NCBI RefSeq assembly: GCF_016863175.1
Contig: NZ_BOOJ01000030.1
Coordinates: forward strand, 221,798-285,797
Source of the DNA: Paraplanobispora siamensis
GTDB taxonomy: Bacteria; Actinomycetota; Actinomycetes; Streptosporangiales; Streptosporangiaceae
Length of the DNA: 64,000 bases
Direction of reading: 5' to 3'
Shown piece after piece: positions 25,290 through 34,052 of the stretch. The notes under the pieces are model-generated. The model was not told the DNA's origin, ran no database searches, and saw only the letters and a list, made by a program, of their open reading frames with translations. The translations under genes and the position numbers were made by a program. The number at the start of each line of letters is the position of its first letter. Positions within the stretch are counted from its first letter, which is position 1.

Positions 25290-26027
25290 ATGCTGACACT
25301 GGCGCACGTGAGCGACATCCACATCGACGACGCCCCCCGCAGCGCCGAGCGGACCCGCGCCGTCATGCGGCACCTGGACCGGATGCCCGGCCCGCTGGAC
25401 GCCGTCATCGTCACCGGGGACATCGCCGACCACGGCGCGGCCGAGGAGTACGAGATCGCCAGGGAACTGCTGGACTGCGGCCGTCCGACGATCGTGTGCC
25501 CCGGCAACCACGACGACCGCGCCGCCTTCCGCAAGATCATGCTCGGGACCGAGGGCGACGGCCCGATCAACCAGGTCCTGCACCTCGACGGGCTCACCAT
25601 CGCGCTGTGCGACTCCAGCATCCCCGGCCGGCCCGAGGGCCTCCTGGAGGACGAGACGCTCGCCTGGCTCGACACGGTGCTCTCCGCCGCGCCCGGCGTC
25701 CCCGCCCTCGTCGGCATGCACCACCCCGCCGCCGCCCTGGGCATCCCCTACGTCGACGGGATCGGCCTGCGCGAACCCGAGCGGCTGGAGGCGGTGCTGG
25801 AGCGCCATCCCCAGGTCGTCGCCGTACTGGCCGGGCACGCCCACACCCCGGCGAGCACCTGGTTCGCCGGACGCCCTCTGCTGGTCGCCCCCGGCGTCGT
25901 CAACACCGCGCTCACCCCCATGGAGACGGCCCGGCGGATCCCGGTCGACCTCGACATGCCGCCCCAGTTCTCCCTGCACGTCCTCGACGGCGGCCGTCTC
26001 GCCACCCACACGCGGCCGGTCCTGTGA
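25290..26027 (+). CDS. Calcineurin-like metallophosphoesterase (CpdA/Icc type)
   Basis: A 245-residue phosphodiesterase/phosphatase of the CpdA-like class. The dinuclear metal site motifs are intact: D9xH11 (HVSDIHI), GD (43-44), GNHD (72-75), a later MHHP and GHAHTP. The ATG at 25290 has a weak upstream element (GAGGG directly adjacent), so the leader may be short. Members hydrolyse cyclic nucleotides or other phosphodiesters; the substrate here is not determinable from sequence. It is divergent from the DUF5685 gene across a 141-bp gap and appears monocistronic. Confidence 0.9.
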   Translation: MLTLAHVSDIHIDDAPRSAERTRAVMRHLDRMPGPLDAVIVTGDIADHGAAEEYEIARELLDCGRPTIVCPGNHDDRAAFRKIMLGTEGDGPINQVLHLDGLTIALCDSSIPGRPEGLLEDETLAWLDTVLSAAPGVPALVGMHHPAAALGIPYVDGIGLREPERLEAVLERHPQVVAVLAGHAHTPASTWFAGRPLLVAPGVVNTALTPMETARRIPVDLDMPPQFSLHVLDGGRLATHTRPVL

Positions 26028-26262
26028 CCGCCGCGCGGCCGATCATCTGAGAGACCTCGCCGGACCCCGTGAACGGCCGTCCCCGGACGCCTCACGGACC
26101 GGCCGGGGACCTGTGGATTTCCCGTCCGATTGAACCGCGCGCGGGTCCGGCTCCGTACTGCCTGCCGACGGCGGAATCGCCCGGCGGCCCCCCACACCGG
26201 CGACCCCTCCGGTCACCGGCCCGGGGCCACCGGGCGTTGTCGCGGATCGAAGGACGCAGGCC

Positions 26263-26898
26263 ATGATGCGGCAGAGCACCTGTCCCCCTCCTCCGTCCGA
26301 CCCCCTCGGAGCGGAACCCATGTCGAGCGCTTCCCACCACGGTTCCAGGGGGCGGCAGAACTGGCTGCGCCGCCTGTGGCCGGCCGACGAACCGGACGGC
26401 GAACGGATCGTCTCCGCGCTGTACCGCGAGTACCACCGGCCGCTGCTCGCCTTCGTCTCCCGGCTCACGTGGGGGGACCTGCAGTGGGCCGAGGACGTGG
26501 TCCAGGAGACCATGATCCGGGCCTGGCGCGGCGCGGACCGGCTCGATCCCGGCGCTCCCTCCCTGATGCCCTGGCTGGCGACCGTCGCGCGACGTATCGT
26601 GATCGACGACCGACGCCGCAAGGACGCACGCCCCCACGAAGCCGACGAGGGGGTCCTGGAGAGTGTGCCGATGCCGGACCAGATGGAGAACCTCCTGCGC
26701 CAGGTGGTCGTGTCGGACGCCCTCAGCTCCCTGTCCCCCGCGCACCGCGAGATCCTGAGCGAGACGATCCTGAAGGACCGGTCGGTGAACGAGGCCGCCG
26801 AGGTCCTCGGCATCCCCGTGGGCACCGTCAAGTCCCGCGTCTACTACGCTCTGCGCGCCTTGCGCGTCGCGATGGAGGAGAGGGGCGTGACGCCGTGA
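26263..26898 (+). CDS. ECF RNA polymerase sigma factor
   Basis: A 211-residue extracytoplasmic-function sigma factor. Region 2 has LYREYHRPLLAFVSRLTWGD, then DVVQETMIRAWRGADRL and the DNA-melting WLATVARRIVIDDRRRK. Region 4 has LSPAHREILSETILKDRSVN followed by the HTH IPVGTVKSRVYYALRALRVAM. The first ATG at 26263 has AAGGA upstream; ATG at codon 20 is the alternative. The stop overlaps the GTG of its anti-sigma gene, the standard sigma/anti-sigma coupling. The 235-bp upstream gap should hold an autoregulated promoter, which I could not define with confidence. Confidence 0.95.
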   Translation: MMRQSTCPPPPSDPLGAEPMSSASHHGSRGRQNWLRRLWPADEPDGERIVSALYREYHRPLLAFVSRLTWGDLQWAEDVVQETMIRAWRGADRLDPGAPSLMPWLATVARRIVIDDRRRKDARPHEADEGVLESVPMPDQMENLLRQVVVSDALSSLSPAHREILSETILKDRSVNEAAEVLGIPVGTVKSRVYYALRALRVAMEERGVTP

Positions 26899-27623
26899 GC
26901 CCGCAGGTCGAGCACACCGACGTGGGCGCCTACGCCCTGGGACTGCTGGAGGAACCCGACAGGCGCGCCTTCGCCGCGCACCTCGCCGGCTGCCCCTCCT
27001 GTACGGCGGAGCTGGCCGAACTGTCCGGGATGGCCGCGATGCTCGACGGGGTCGAGCCCGTCGGCGACGACCGCGACACCCGCGCCGACGCGGTCCCCGC
27101 CACGGTCATCGACATGGTCCGGCGGGAGAGGATCGCCGACCGCCGCACCCGCCGGGGCACGCTCGTGATGGCCGCGGCCGCCGCCGTGGCCCTGGTCTCC
27201 GGCGGGATCGTGGCGGGCGCCGCGATCGGCGGCGACCGGGTGACCGCCCCGATCACGCACCCCGGCCACGACTCCGAGCAGGGCCCCGCCGAGGAGTTCT
27301 ATCACCGGGGCACGCCCGTCGCGGGCCGGGGCGCCCCCGGCGTCTCCGGCGGCCTGGTGCTGGAGACCAAGGAGTGGGGCACCCACGCCGCGATGGAGCT
27401 CAAGGGCATCAAGGGCCCGCTGGAGTGCGAGCTGATCGCCGTCTCCGGGACGGGCGAGCGGAAGGTCATCGCCGGCTGGTCCGTGCCGGACAAGGGCTAC
27501 GGGGTGCCCACCTATCCCGAACCGCTCTACATACACGGCGGGACCGCGCTCCCGGCCGCCGACATCGACCGCTTCGAGGTCATCGCGAACGACGGCCGGA
27601 CCCTCATCACCTTCGAGGTCTGA
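26895..27623 (+). CDS. Zinc-binding anti-sigma factor, single-pass membrane protein
   Basis: A 242-residue partner of the preceding ECF sigma factor, overlapping it by 4 bp. The N-terminal anti-sigma domain carries the zinc motif HLAGCPSC (His29, Cys33 and Cys36). One transmembrane segment follows (about 93-115, LVMAAAAAVALVSGGIVAGAAIG). The extracytoplasmic ~125 residues contain ETKEWGTHAAMELKGIKGPLE and ERKVIAGWSVPDKGYG, a beta-rich domain of the zf-HC2/anti-sigma type. It would hold the sigma factor at the membrane until an envelope or redox signal arrives; the signal is unknown. Confidence 0.93.
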   Translation: MSPQVEHTDVGAYALGLLEEPDRRAFAAHLAGCPSCTAELAELSGMAAMLDGVEPVGDDRDTRADAVPATVIDMVRRERIADRRTRRGTLVMAAAAAVALVSGGIVAGAAIGGDRVTAPITHPGHDSEQGPAEEFYHRGTPVAGRGAPGVSGGLVLETKEWGTHAAMELKGIKGPLECELIAVSGTGERKVIAGWSVPDKGYGVPTYPEPLYIHGGTALPAADIDRFEVIANDGRTLITFEV

Positions 27624-27837
27624 CCCCGGGATCTCCATGTCCGGACGGGCCGGGCCACGTCGGGGACGCCGTGTCTTCCGAGTGAGTAAACATACGGATT
27701 CACCGGTTGAACCCCCCGCGGCCGCCTCCCCGTACAACCGGACGGCGGGCACGACCGGCGTCCCCCGCGGTCGACCGCACCCCCTGAACGCTTCATGGCG
27801 TCCGCGCGCGAGGGCCACGCAGACTCCCTGAAACGAC

Positions 27838-27879
27838 GGCGCCCGCCGTACGGGGATCTCATCCCGTACGGCGGGCGCC
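27838..27879. terminator. Strong bidirectional terminator hairpin between anti-sigma gene and dnaB
   Basis: A 17-bp perfect stem (27838-27854 with 27863-27879; outer part GGCGCCCGCCGTACGGG) has an 8-nt loop. It lies 28 bp past the dnaB stop, so it mainly serves dnaB on the minus strand. The preceding 27624-27837 holds no gene that I can support. Confidence 0.85.
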
Positions 27880-27906
27880 CTTGTCACGGCCCACCGGCCC
27901 GGCGGC

Positions 27907-30540
27907 TCAGTGGGTGGCCATGTCGACGAAGCGGCTGTAGTGACCCTGGAAGGCCACGGTCACCGTGGCGGTGGGCCCGTTACGGTGCTTGGCCACGATC
28001 AGGTCGGCCTCTCCGGCCCGGGGAGACTCACGCTCGTAGGCGTCCTCCCGGTGGAGCAGGATGACCATGTCCGCGTCCTGCTCGATCGAGTTGTGGACGC
28101 TTATCCCGTTGGCCACGAAGTTGTGGGTGCCGAGAACGGTGGCGTCGTAGACGGGCTGTTCTCCCCGGCTCTCGATGGAGACGACCTCGTCCCAGAAGAC
28201 ATCGTTGGTAGCCAGCATCTCCAGCTCAGCGTCATCCAGGATCGCCGCGACCCGTCCCAGCCGCTCACGGCCGGGAGGGCGCTGCCACAGCGTGCTCCCG
28301 CAGAACTGAGTGCCCGGCTCCGCCGAGAACCCCCGGTGGGCCATGCCCTTCTCCGAGAGGGTCGTGCGCACCCTCTCCCACACCTCGCGCGGAACGGTGT
28401 CCACGTTGGTGTTTCCCTTGAGCAGGCGCAGTTCCGACGCGCAGCGCTCCGCCTGGACCGACCGCTCACCGTGTACCCCGATCTCGTCGAGGAACCGGAG
28501 CTGGTTCTCCGCACCGTAGATGAGCAGTTGGTAGCCCGGACGGTGGTCTCCCTTGCGAACCTCCTTGATCCGGGTCATCACGTTGAAGCGCAGCAGGAGC
28601 CGGGCCACATCGTCGATCAGCCGCCGACTGGTCGACGCGTAGTGGATCCGCGCCCGGCCGTGTTCCTCATCCCACCAGACGCAGCCGTCCGTGGCCCAGA
28701 GGTGCTTCAGGAACAGGCCGATCCGGATCTTCGGCAGCGAGAAGATCCTCTCGGGGACGGACTTCTCATGGCTCCGCATGCCGAAGGGCCCCAGGGAGTC
28801 CATCCACGCCGCGACGGGGTTCCGCTTGCCATGGGCCAGGCGGTACGGCGCAGGCGGCCGCAGGGTCGTCACCCTCGCGGCCTCGTATTCGTCGCGAACC
28901 GCCGTGACGCCGAAGTGCCCGGCCGCCTCCGTCATCGCCTCAAGGCAGGCTTCGTCCTTGCTCGCATAGCGGATCGGCTGCCTCTCCAGGCAGGAACCGT
29001 CACCGATCATGTGTGCCAGCAGGACGACCTCGTCCTCGGGCAGATCCTCCAGCCGTTCCGGCGCCGGAACGTGACGCGGAACCGCCAGCCGGGCCCCTTC
29101 GTGAAGCTCGCCCAGCGGACGCCAGCCGTCATAGGTCATGAACGGGTGATTGGCCGTCGCGCTGATCTCACGGCCGGACTTCAACTTCAGCCGGAAGACT
29201 TCTTTGATGCCGCTCGGGAACACATGCGTCATGGTCCGGGGGATGAGGCGCAGTCTCTCATCGAGAGACCACACGGGCACATCTCGCTCTCCGCTCTCCA
29301 GCAGTTCCCCCAGGGAGACCTCCGCCCCCGTGTCGGCGCGGAGGACCCGTGTGTCGGCGGTGAGACAGCCGGATTCGCGAAGGTCGCTGACCATGGGTCT
29401 CTTGTCCGTCCGCTGCTCGGGACCACGGTTCAGCTGGGAGATCGCGATGACCGGGACCTCCAGCTCCTTGGCGAGCAGCTTGATCGCACGGGAGATCTCG
29501 GAGACCTCGTTCTGGCGGCTCTCGGTCTTCTTGGGCGACGACATCAGCTGGAGGTAGTCGATGATGACGAAGCGCAGGTCGTGCCGTTGCTTCAGACGCC
29601 GGCACTTGGCCCGGATCTCCATCATCGACATGTTCGGCGAGTCGTCGATGTAGAGCGGCGCCTCGGCCACCTCGCCCATCCGCCGGGCGAGCTTGGCCCA
29701 GTCGTCGTCGGTCATCGAACCCGACCGCATGGCGTGCAGCGCCACCCTGGCCTCGGCCGACAGCAGACGCATCGTGATCTCGTTCCTGGACATCTCCAGC
29801 GAGAACACAACAGTGGTCATACCGTGCTTGATCGCCGCAGACCTGGCGAAATCCAGTCCAAGGGTCGATTTACCAATCGCCGGACGGGCGGCGACGACGA
29901 TCATCTGGCCGGGGTGGAGGCCGTTGGTGAGGGCGTCGAGGTCCTGGAAGCCGGTGGGGACGCCGACCATCTGGCCGCTCCGGCCGCCGATGGCCTCCAG
30001 CTCGTCGAGGGCGCCCGGCATGATCTCGGACAGCGGGACGTAGTCCTCGGAGGTGCGGCGCTCGGTGACCTTGTAGATCTCGGCCTGGGCCCGGTCGACG
30101 AGGTCGTCGACCTCCTCGTCCTGCCCGCCGTAGCCGTAGGAGACGATGCGGGTGCCGGCCTCGATGAGGCGGCGCAGGATGGCCTGCTCGCGGACGATGC
30201 GCGCGTAGTAGCCCGCGTTGGCGGCGGTGGGCACGACGGCGGTCAGCGTGTGGAGGTAGGCGGCGCCGCCGACCCTGGCGACCTCGCCGCGCTTTTGCAG
30301 CTCGCTGAAGACGGTGACGGCGTCGGCGGGGTCGCCGCGGCCGTAGAGCTCGGTGATGATCTCGAAGACCAGCTGGTGGGCGGGGCGGTAGAAGTCGTCG
30401 GAGCGCACGATCTCGACGACGTCGGCGATGGCGTCCTTGGACAGCAGCATGCCGCCGAGCACGGACTGCTCGGCCTCGATGTTGTTCGGCGGCGTGCGCT
30501 CGAATCCCGACTCGAAGACCGGTGGCTCCGCAATGCTCAC
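27907..30540 (-). CDS. dnaB: Replicative DNA helicase DnaB interrupted by an intein
   Basis: An 877-residue precursor: extein residues 1-391, an intein 392-817, and extein 818-877, so the spliced helicase would be 451 residues, the normal size. The N-terminal primase-interaction domain starts PPNNIEAEQSVLGGMLLSKDA. The RecA-like domain has Walker A ARPAIGKS (about 218-225), FSLEMS, and FVIIDYLQLM. The intein interrupts RESG/SIEQDAD, a conserved loop where DnaB inteins are known in cyanobacteria. The GTG at 30540 has AAGGGGG upstream; a longer open frame runs backwards through the MATE gene and is spurious. A DnaA-box cluster lies just upstream. M. tuberculosis DnaB also carries an intein. Confidence 0.97.
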   Translation of the reverse strand: MSIAEPPVFESGFERTPPNNIEAEQSVLGGMLLSKDAIADVVEIVRSDDFYRPAHQLVFEIITELYGRGDPADAVTVFSELQKRGEVARVGGAAYLHTLTAVVPTAANAGYYARIVREQAILRRLIEAGTRIVSYGYGGQDEEVDDLVDRAQAEIYKVTERRTSEDYVPLSEIMPGALDELEAIGGRSGQMVGVPTGFQDLDALTNGLHPGQMIVVAARPAIGKSTLGLDFARSAAIKHGMTTVVFSLEMSRNEITMRLLSAEARVALHAMRSGSMTDDDWAKLARRMGEVAEAPLYIDDSPNMSMMEIRAKCRRLKQRHDLRFVIIDYLQLMSSPKKTESRQNEVSEISRAIKLLAKELEVPVIAISQLNRGPEQRTDKRPMVSDLRESGCLTADTRVLRADTGAEVSLGELLESGERDVPVWSLDERLRLIPRTMTHVFPSGIKEVFRLKLKSGREISATANHPFMTYDGWRPLGELHEGARLAVPRHVPAPERLEDLPEDEVVLLAHMIGDGSCLERQPIRYASKDEACLEAMTEAAGHFGVTAVRDEYEAARVTTLRPPAPYRLAHGKRNPVAAWMDSLGPFGMRSHEKSVPERIFSLPKIRIGLFLKHLWATDGCVWWDEEHGRARIHYASTSRRLIDDVARLLLRFNVMTRIKEVRKGDHRPGYQLLIYGAENQLRFLDEIGVHGERSVQAERCASELRLLKGNTNVDTVPREVWERVRTTLSEKGMAHRGFSAEPGTQFCGSTLWQRPPGRERLGRVAAILDDAELEMLATNDVFWDEVVSIESRGEQPVYDATVLGTHNFVANGISVHNSIEQDADMVILLHREDAYERESPRAGEADLIVAKHRNGPTATVTVAFQGHYSRFVDMATH
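28090..29367 (-). mobile_element. DnaB intein with LAGLIDADG homing endonuclease
   Basis: In-frame insertion of 426 codons within dnaB, from Cys392 (TGT at 29367) to Asn817 (AAC ending at 28090). Splicing motifs are complete: N-terminal Cys1 in CLTADTRVL, block B TANHPFMT with its His, C-terminal FVANGISVHN with the penultimate His and terminal Asn, and Ser as the +1 extein residue. Two LAGLIDADG-like helices are present (EVVLLAHMIGDGSC at about 113-126, and FLKHLWATDGCVWW at about 219-232), each with its acidic residue, so the endonuclease may still be active. Composition is slightly less GC-rich than the exteins, consistent with horizontal arrival. Confidence 0.95.
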
Positions 30541-30942
30541 CGCGCACCCCCTTCCTTCGCGGTCCTGCCACCCCCATTTGTAGCCGACCGGTATGACAGT
30601 TTCGCCGCTCTTCGGAGCGGCAGCAACGCAGCCTGTCGACAATCCTGTGGATAACGTGTGGAGTTCCCCGCAGGAGGGGTGGACACGTTGTGGACAGTCC
30701 TGTGGATAATAGTTATCCACAGGACGGGACACCCTTCTCAGCAGGGGAAACTTCATCCACCGCCTGTGGAGGAAAGAAAGTCGGGCGACACGCCGAGACC
30801 GGTTCGGCATAGCGCGGGAGCGCGTCTCCCCGGTCCGGTACCTTGCGCCCTCCCGGCCCTCGTCCCCGGCCCTGCGTCCTCGTTCCCGGTCGTCCGCACT
30901 CCCGAAGAGAGCTTCCGAAACGGTAAGAAGCAGAATTAACGT
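30541..30942. promoter_or_regulatory. dnaB/MATE divergent region with a cluster of DnaA boxes
   Basis: This 402-bp gap contains three exact TTATCCACA-type DnaA boxes (30646-30654 reverse, 30701-30709 reverse, 30713-30721 forward) and a near-match CTGTCCACA (30689-30697 reverse), all within 76 bp. The 30701/30713 pair is part of a perfect palindrome with 11-bp arms around TAG (30699-30723). No gene is visible. DnaA could regulate dnaB here or be titrated; dnaA is absent, so this is not the usual oriC context. Confidence 0.8.
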
Positions 30943-32244
30943 GTGCCTCTTACTCCCCGTGCTCGCGACCGGCAGATCCTCCGGCTGGCCGTACCGGCCT
31001 TCGGAGCCCTGATCGCCGAACCGCTGTTCCTGCTGACGGACACCGTCATCGTCAGTCATCTGCCCGCGCCCGCGCTGGGCGCGCTGGGGGTGGCGAGCAC
31101 GGTGCTGAGCGCCCTGGTGGGCCTGTGCGTGTTCCTCGCCTACGGGACCACCGCGGCCGTGGCCCGGCAGATCGGCGCGGGAGACGCACGGCGCGCGGTC
31201 CGCCAGGGGATGGACGGCCTCTGGCTGGCGGCCGGCGTCGGGCTGGCGGTCATCGTGGTGGTGTGGCCGCTGGCGCCGTACCTCGTCCAGCTCGTCGGCG
31301 CCGAGGGCGAGCTGGCCCGGCAGGCGGTGACCTACCTGCGGATCAGTCTGCTGGGCGTGCCGTCGATGTTGCTGGTGCTGGCCGGCACGGGGGTGCTGCG
31401 CGGCATGCAGGACACCGTGACGCCGCTGCTGGTCTCCGTGGGGGCGTTCGTGGTCAACGCCGTGCTCAACGTGGCGTTCGTACTCTGGCTGGGCTGGGGG
31501 ATCGCCGGTTCGGCCTGGGGCACCGTCATGGCCCAGACCCTCGCCGCCGGGGTCTATCTGACGATGATGTTCGCCCGCCACCGGGCCCCGTTCCGGCCGG
31601 ACCTGACCGGGATCAGGGCCGCGGGGTCGGCGGGGGTCGCCCTGGTCGTCCGCACGGCGTGCCTGCAGGCCGTACTGATCATCGCGACGGCCGTGGCCAC
31701 CCGGATGGGGAACCAGCAGATCGAGGCCCACACGATCGTCTCGCGGATCTGGACGCTGCTGGCCTTCGCGCTGGACGCGATCGCCATCGCCGGGCAGGCC
31801 ATCACCGGTCACGCCCTGGGCGCCGGCGACGCGGCGGGCGCGCGGGCCGCGACCCGCAGGATGGTCGTGTGGGGCGTCGGCTCGGGTGTGGTCCTGGGTC
31901 TCCTGGTGGTCGTGACCGGGCCGTTCCTGCCCGCCCTGTTCGACGCGGACGCGACCGTCGCCGGGGAGCTGTCGGCCACGTTGTGGGTGGTGGCGCTCCT
32001 GCAACCGATCGCGGGAGTGGTGTTCGTCCTCGACGGAGTGCTGATCGGAGCCGGGGACCAGGTGTATCTCGCCTGGGCCGGGGTGTGGACGACGCTGGCG
32101 TTCCTGCCCGCGGTGTTACTTGTGGTCACCCTCGGTGGAGGCCTGGTCATGCTCTGGGTGGCGCTCGGCGTTTGGATGGCGGCGCGCATGGTCACTCTGG
32201 GGCTGCGCGCGAACGGCGGCAAGTGGTTGGTGATCGGCGCGTGA
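30943..32244 (+). CDS. MATE family efflux transporter (DinF-like)
   Basis: A 433-residue, roughly 12-helix membrane protein. The two MatE halves are visible. The first spans LRLAVPAFGALIAEPLFLLTDTVIVSHL to FVVNAVLNVAFVLWLGWGIAGSAWGTVMAQT; the second runs from VRTACLQAVLIIATAVATRMGNQQIEAH to the C-terminus. The Asp in LTDTVIV and the AxAxxxA-type helix 7 fit the DinF branch, which exchanges Na+ or H+ for organic cations or drugs. The GTG at 30943 has only a weak AAGAAG upstream. Its position beside dnaB is shared with other actinobacteria. The substrate is unknown. Confidence 0.93.
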   Translation: MPLTPRARDRQILRLAVPAFGALIAEPLFLLTDTVIVSHLPAPALGALGVASTVLSALVGLCVFLAYGTTAAVARQIGAGDARRAVRQGMDGLWLAAGVGLAVIVVVWPLAPYLVQLVGAEGELARQAVTYLRISLLGVPSMLLVLAGTGVLRGMQDTVTPLLVSVGAFVVNAVLNVAFVLWLGWGIAGSAWGTVMAQTLAAGVYLTMMFARHRAPFRPDLTGIRAAGSAGVALVVRTACLQAVLIIATAVATRMGNQQIEAHTIVSRIWTLLAFALDAIAIAGQAITGHALGAGDAAGARAATRRMVVWGVGSGVVLGLLVVVTGPFLPALFDADATVAGELSATLWVVALLQPIAGVVFVLDGVLIGAGDQVYLAWAGVWTTLAFLPAVLLVVTLGGGLVMLWVALGVWMAARMVTLGLRANGGKWLVIGA

Positions 32245-32305
32245 CCTGGTGGTGTCCACCACGTAATCGCTTACCTCTTGTTCCATCGTGACCCCCTGAG
32301 GCACT

Positions 32306-33886
32306 GTGAGTCGGGTCCGGCAACGAAGGTGTTGCCTATTCACGATTGGCCGCATCGTGCCCGAGGGTCACTCTCCGTCCATCACGCGCCGTCTGCATCC
32401 CAGTGAGGCGACCGGGCGCTGGACCGGCGCGCGCCACGGGCTGCCCAAGGCCTACGGCCAGGCCGACCTCGTCGTCCTCGGCATCGGTGTCATGATCGGG
32501 GCGGGCATCTTCAGCCTCGCCGGCCGGCAGGCGGCCACCATGGCCGGGCCGGGCGTGATCCTCTCCTTCATGATCGCCGGGATCACGAGCCTGCTCGTGG
32601 CCTTCTGCATCGCGGAGCTGTCCTCCGCGATGCCGGCCTCGGGCAGCGCCTACACCTTCACCTACGTCATCTTCGGCGAGGTCTGGGCCTGGATCGTCGG
32701 CTGGGCGCTGGTGATGGAGCTGCTCCTGGCCGCCGCGGTGGTCGCCCGGGTGTGGTCCCTCTACGCGGCCCAGATGCTGGGCGACTTCGGCGTACGGCTC
32801 CCCGAACCGCTCTCCGGGATCGTCGGCCAGACGGAGGGCTTCGACCTTTTCACCCTGCTCATCCTCGTCCTGCTGACGGGAGTGGTGGCGCTCGGCGCCC
32901 GGGTCGGCCTCCGGACCCTGTGGATCATCGTGATCGCGAAGCTGCTGGCCATCGGCGCGGTCATCGTCGTCGGCGCCGCCCACTTCGACCAGGCCAACCT
33001 CGCGGCCATCCCGGCCCCGTCCGCTCCGCTCAAGACGTCCGGAGGCACCCTGGACTCCCCGCTGCTCGGCCTGGTCTTCGGCCAGAGCACGGCGTTCGGC
33101 TGGTTCGGCATCTTCGCCGCCGCCGCCACGATCACCTTCGCCTACATCGGCTTCGACGTCGTGGCCACCGCCGCCGAGGAGGCCGAGGACGCGCCCCGGT
33201 CGATGCCGCGGGGCATCATCCGCAGCCTGGTGGCCACCACGGTCATCTACATCGCGGTCGCGGTGGTGATGGTCGGCATGACCCCCTACGACGAGATCAA
33301 CGCCGACGCCCCGCTCGCCAGCGCCTTCCGCCAGGCGGGCGAGGGCTTCATGGTGCACATCATCAACATCGGCGCGGTCCTCGGCCTCACCACGGTCGTC
33401 CTGGTGCTGCTCGTCGGCCTGACCCGAGTGATCTTCTCCATGGCCCGCGACGGGCTGTTCCCCCGCCCGCTGGCGAAGATCAACCGCAGCTACCACAGCC
33501 CGACCAGGGCCACCCTGGTGATCGGCGGCACGGCGATCCTGCTGGCCGAGTTCGTGCCGGTGCTCACGCTGGAGTCGCTGGTCGTCATCGGCACCCTGTT
33601 CGCCTTCGTCGCGGTGGCCGCCGGAGTGATCCGGATGCGCCGGACGATGCCCGACCTGCCGCGGGGCTTCCGGACCCCGCTGTCCCCCTTCGTGCCGATC
33701 GCCTCGATCCTGGCGAGCCTGTGGCTCATGGTGAACCTCCAGGTCATCACCTGGCTGTACTTCATCGCCTGGATGGCCTTCGGCGTGCTGGTCTATCTGC
33801 TGTACGGCAGGCGCAACAGCGTCCTGGCGGGCGGCCAGCCGCCGCTCGAACCCCCGGCGGGCCTGCGGGGGCGGCACCGCCGCTGA
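32306..33886 (+). CDS. Amino acid permease (APC superfamily, CAT-like)
   Basis: A 526-residue permease with about 12 transmembrane helices. The APC signature GIGVMIGAGIFSLAG in helix 1 and AELSSAMPASGSAYTFTYVI in helix 3 are typical of cationic-amino-acid-transporter-like proteins, as is YIGFDVVATAAEEAEDAPR. I keep the GTG at 32306, which has TGAGG four bases upstream; a GTG at 32357 would remove a basic, cysteine-containing leader that is not conserved. It is 61 bp downstream of the MATE gene on the same strand. The transported amino acid cannot be told from the sequence. Confidence 0.93.
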   Translation: MSRVRQRRCCLFTIGRIVPEGHSPSITRRLHPSEATGRWTGARHGLPKAYGQADLVVLGIGVMIGAGIFSLAGRQAATMAGPGVILSFMIAGITSLLVAFCIAELSSAMPASGSAYTFTYVIFGEVWAWIVGWALVMELLLAAAVVARVWSLYAAQMLGDFGVRLPEPLSGIVGQTEGFDLFTLLILVLLTGVVALGARVGLRTLWIIVIAKLLAIGAVIVVGAAHFDQANLAAIPAPSAPLKTSGGTLDSPLLGLVFGQSTAFGWFGIFAAAATITFAYIGFDVVATAAEEAEDAPRSMPRGIIRSLVATTVIYIAVAVVMVGMTPYDEINADAPLASAFRQAGEGFMVHIINIGAVLGLTTVVLVLLVGLTRVIFSMARDGLFPRPLAKINRSYHSPTRATLVIGGTAILLAEFVPVLTLESLVVIGTLFAFVAVAAGVIRMRRTMPDLPRGFRTPLSPFVPIASILASLWLMVNLQVITWLYFIAWMAFGVLVYLLYGRRNSVLAGGQPPLEPPAGLRGRHRR

Positions 33887-34052
33887 CGGGATCCGGCCCG
33901 GCCGGTGGGCCCACCCGGGTGAGCCCGGCCGTCCGTTACCCAAAAGCGATGTGATTCATCTCAAATCCCGCCGTCTCCCACCGAAGTTCCTCTCACGCTC
34001 CGAACTCGGAAGCTCACCTTCGGCAGGAGATGCAGAACATGCATGATGAGTC

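Noticed and set aside
27910..30654. Long plus-strand open frame opposite dnaB
   Set aside because: Shadow frame of dnaB and the intein with no recognisable domain.
30646..30723. Possible chromosomal origin oriC
   Set aside because: dnaA, dnaN and recF are not adjacent, there is no AT-rich unwinding region, and boxes are few compared with actinobacterial oriC.
30541..32004. N-terminal extension of dnaB
   Set aside because: It runs antisense through the MATE gene and the DnaA-box region; a good GTG start with a ribosome-binding site exists at 30540.
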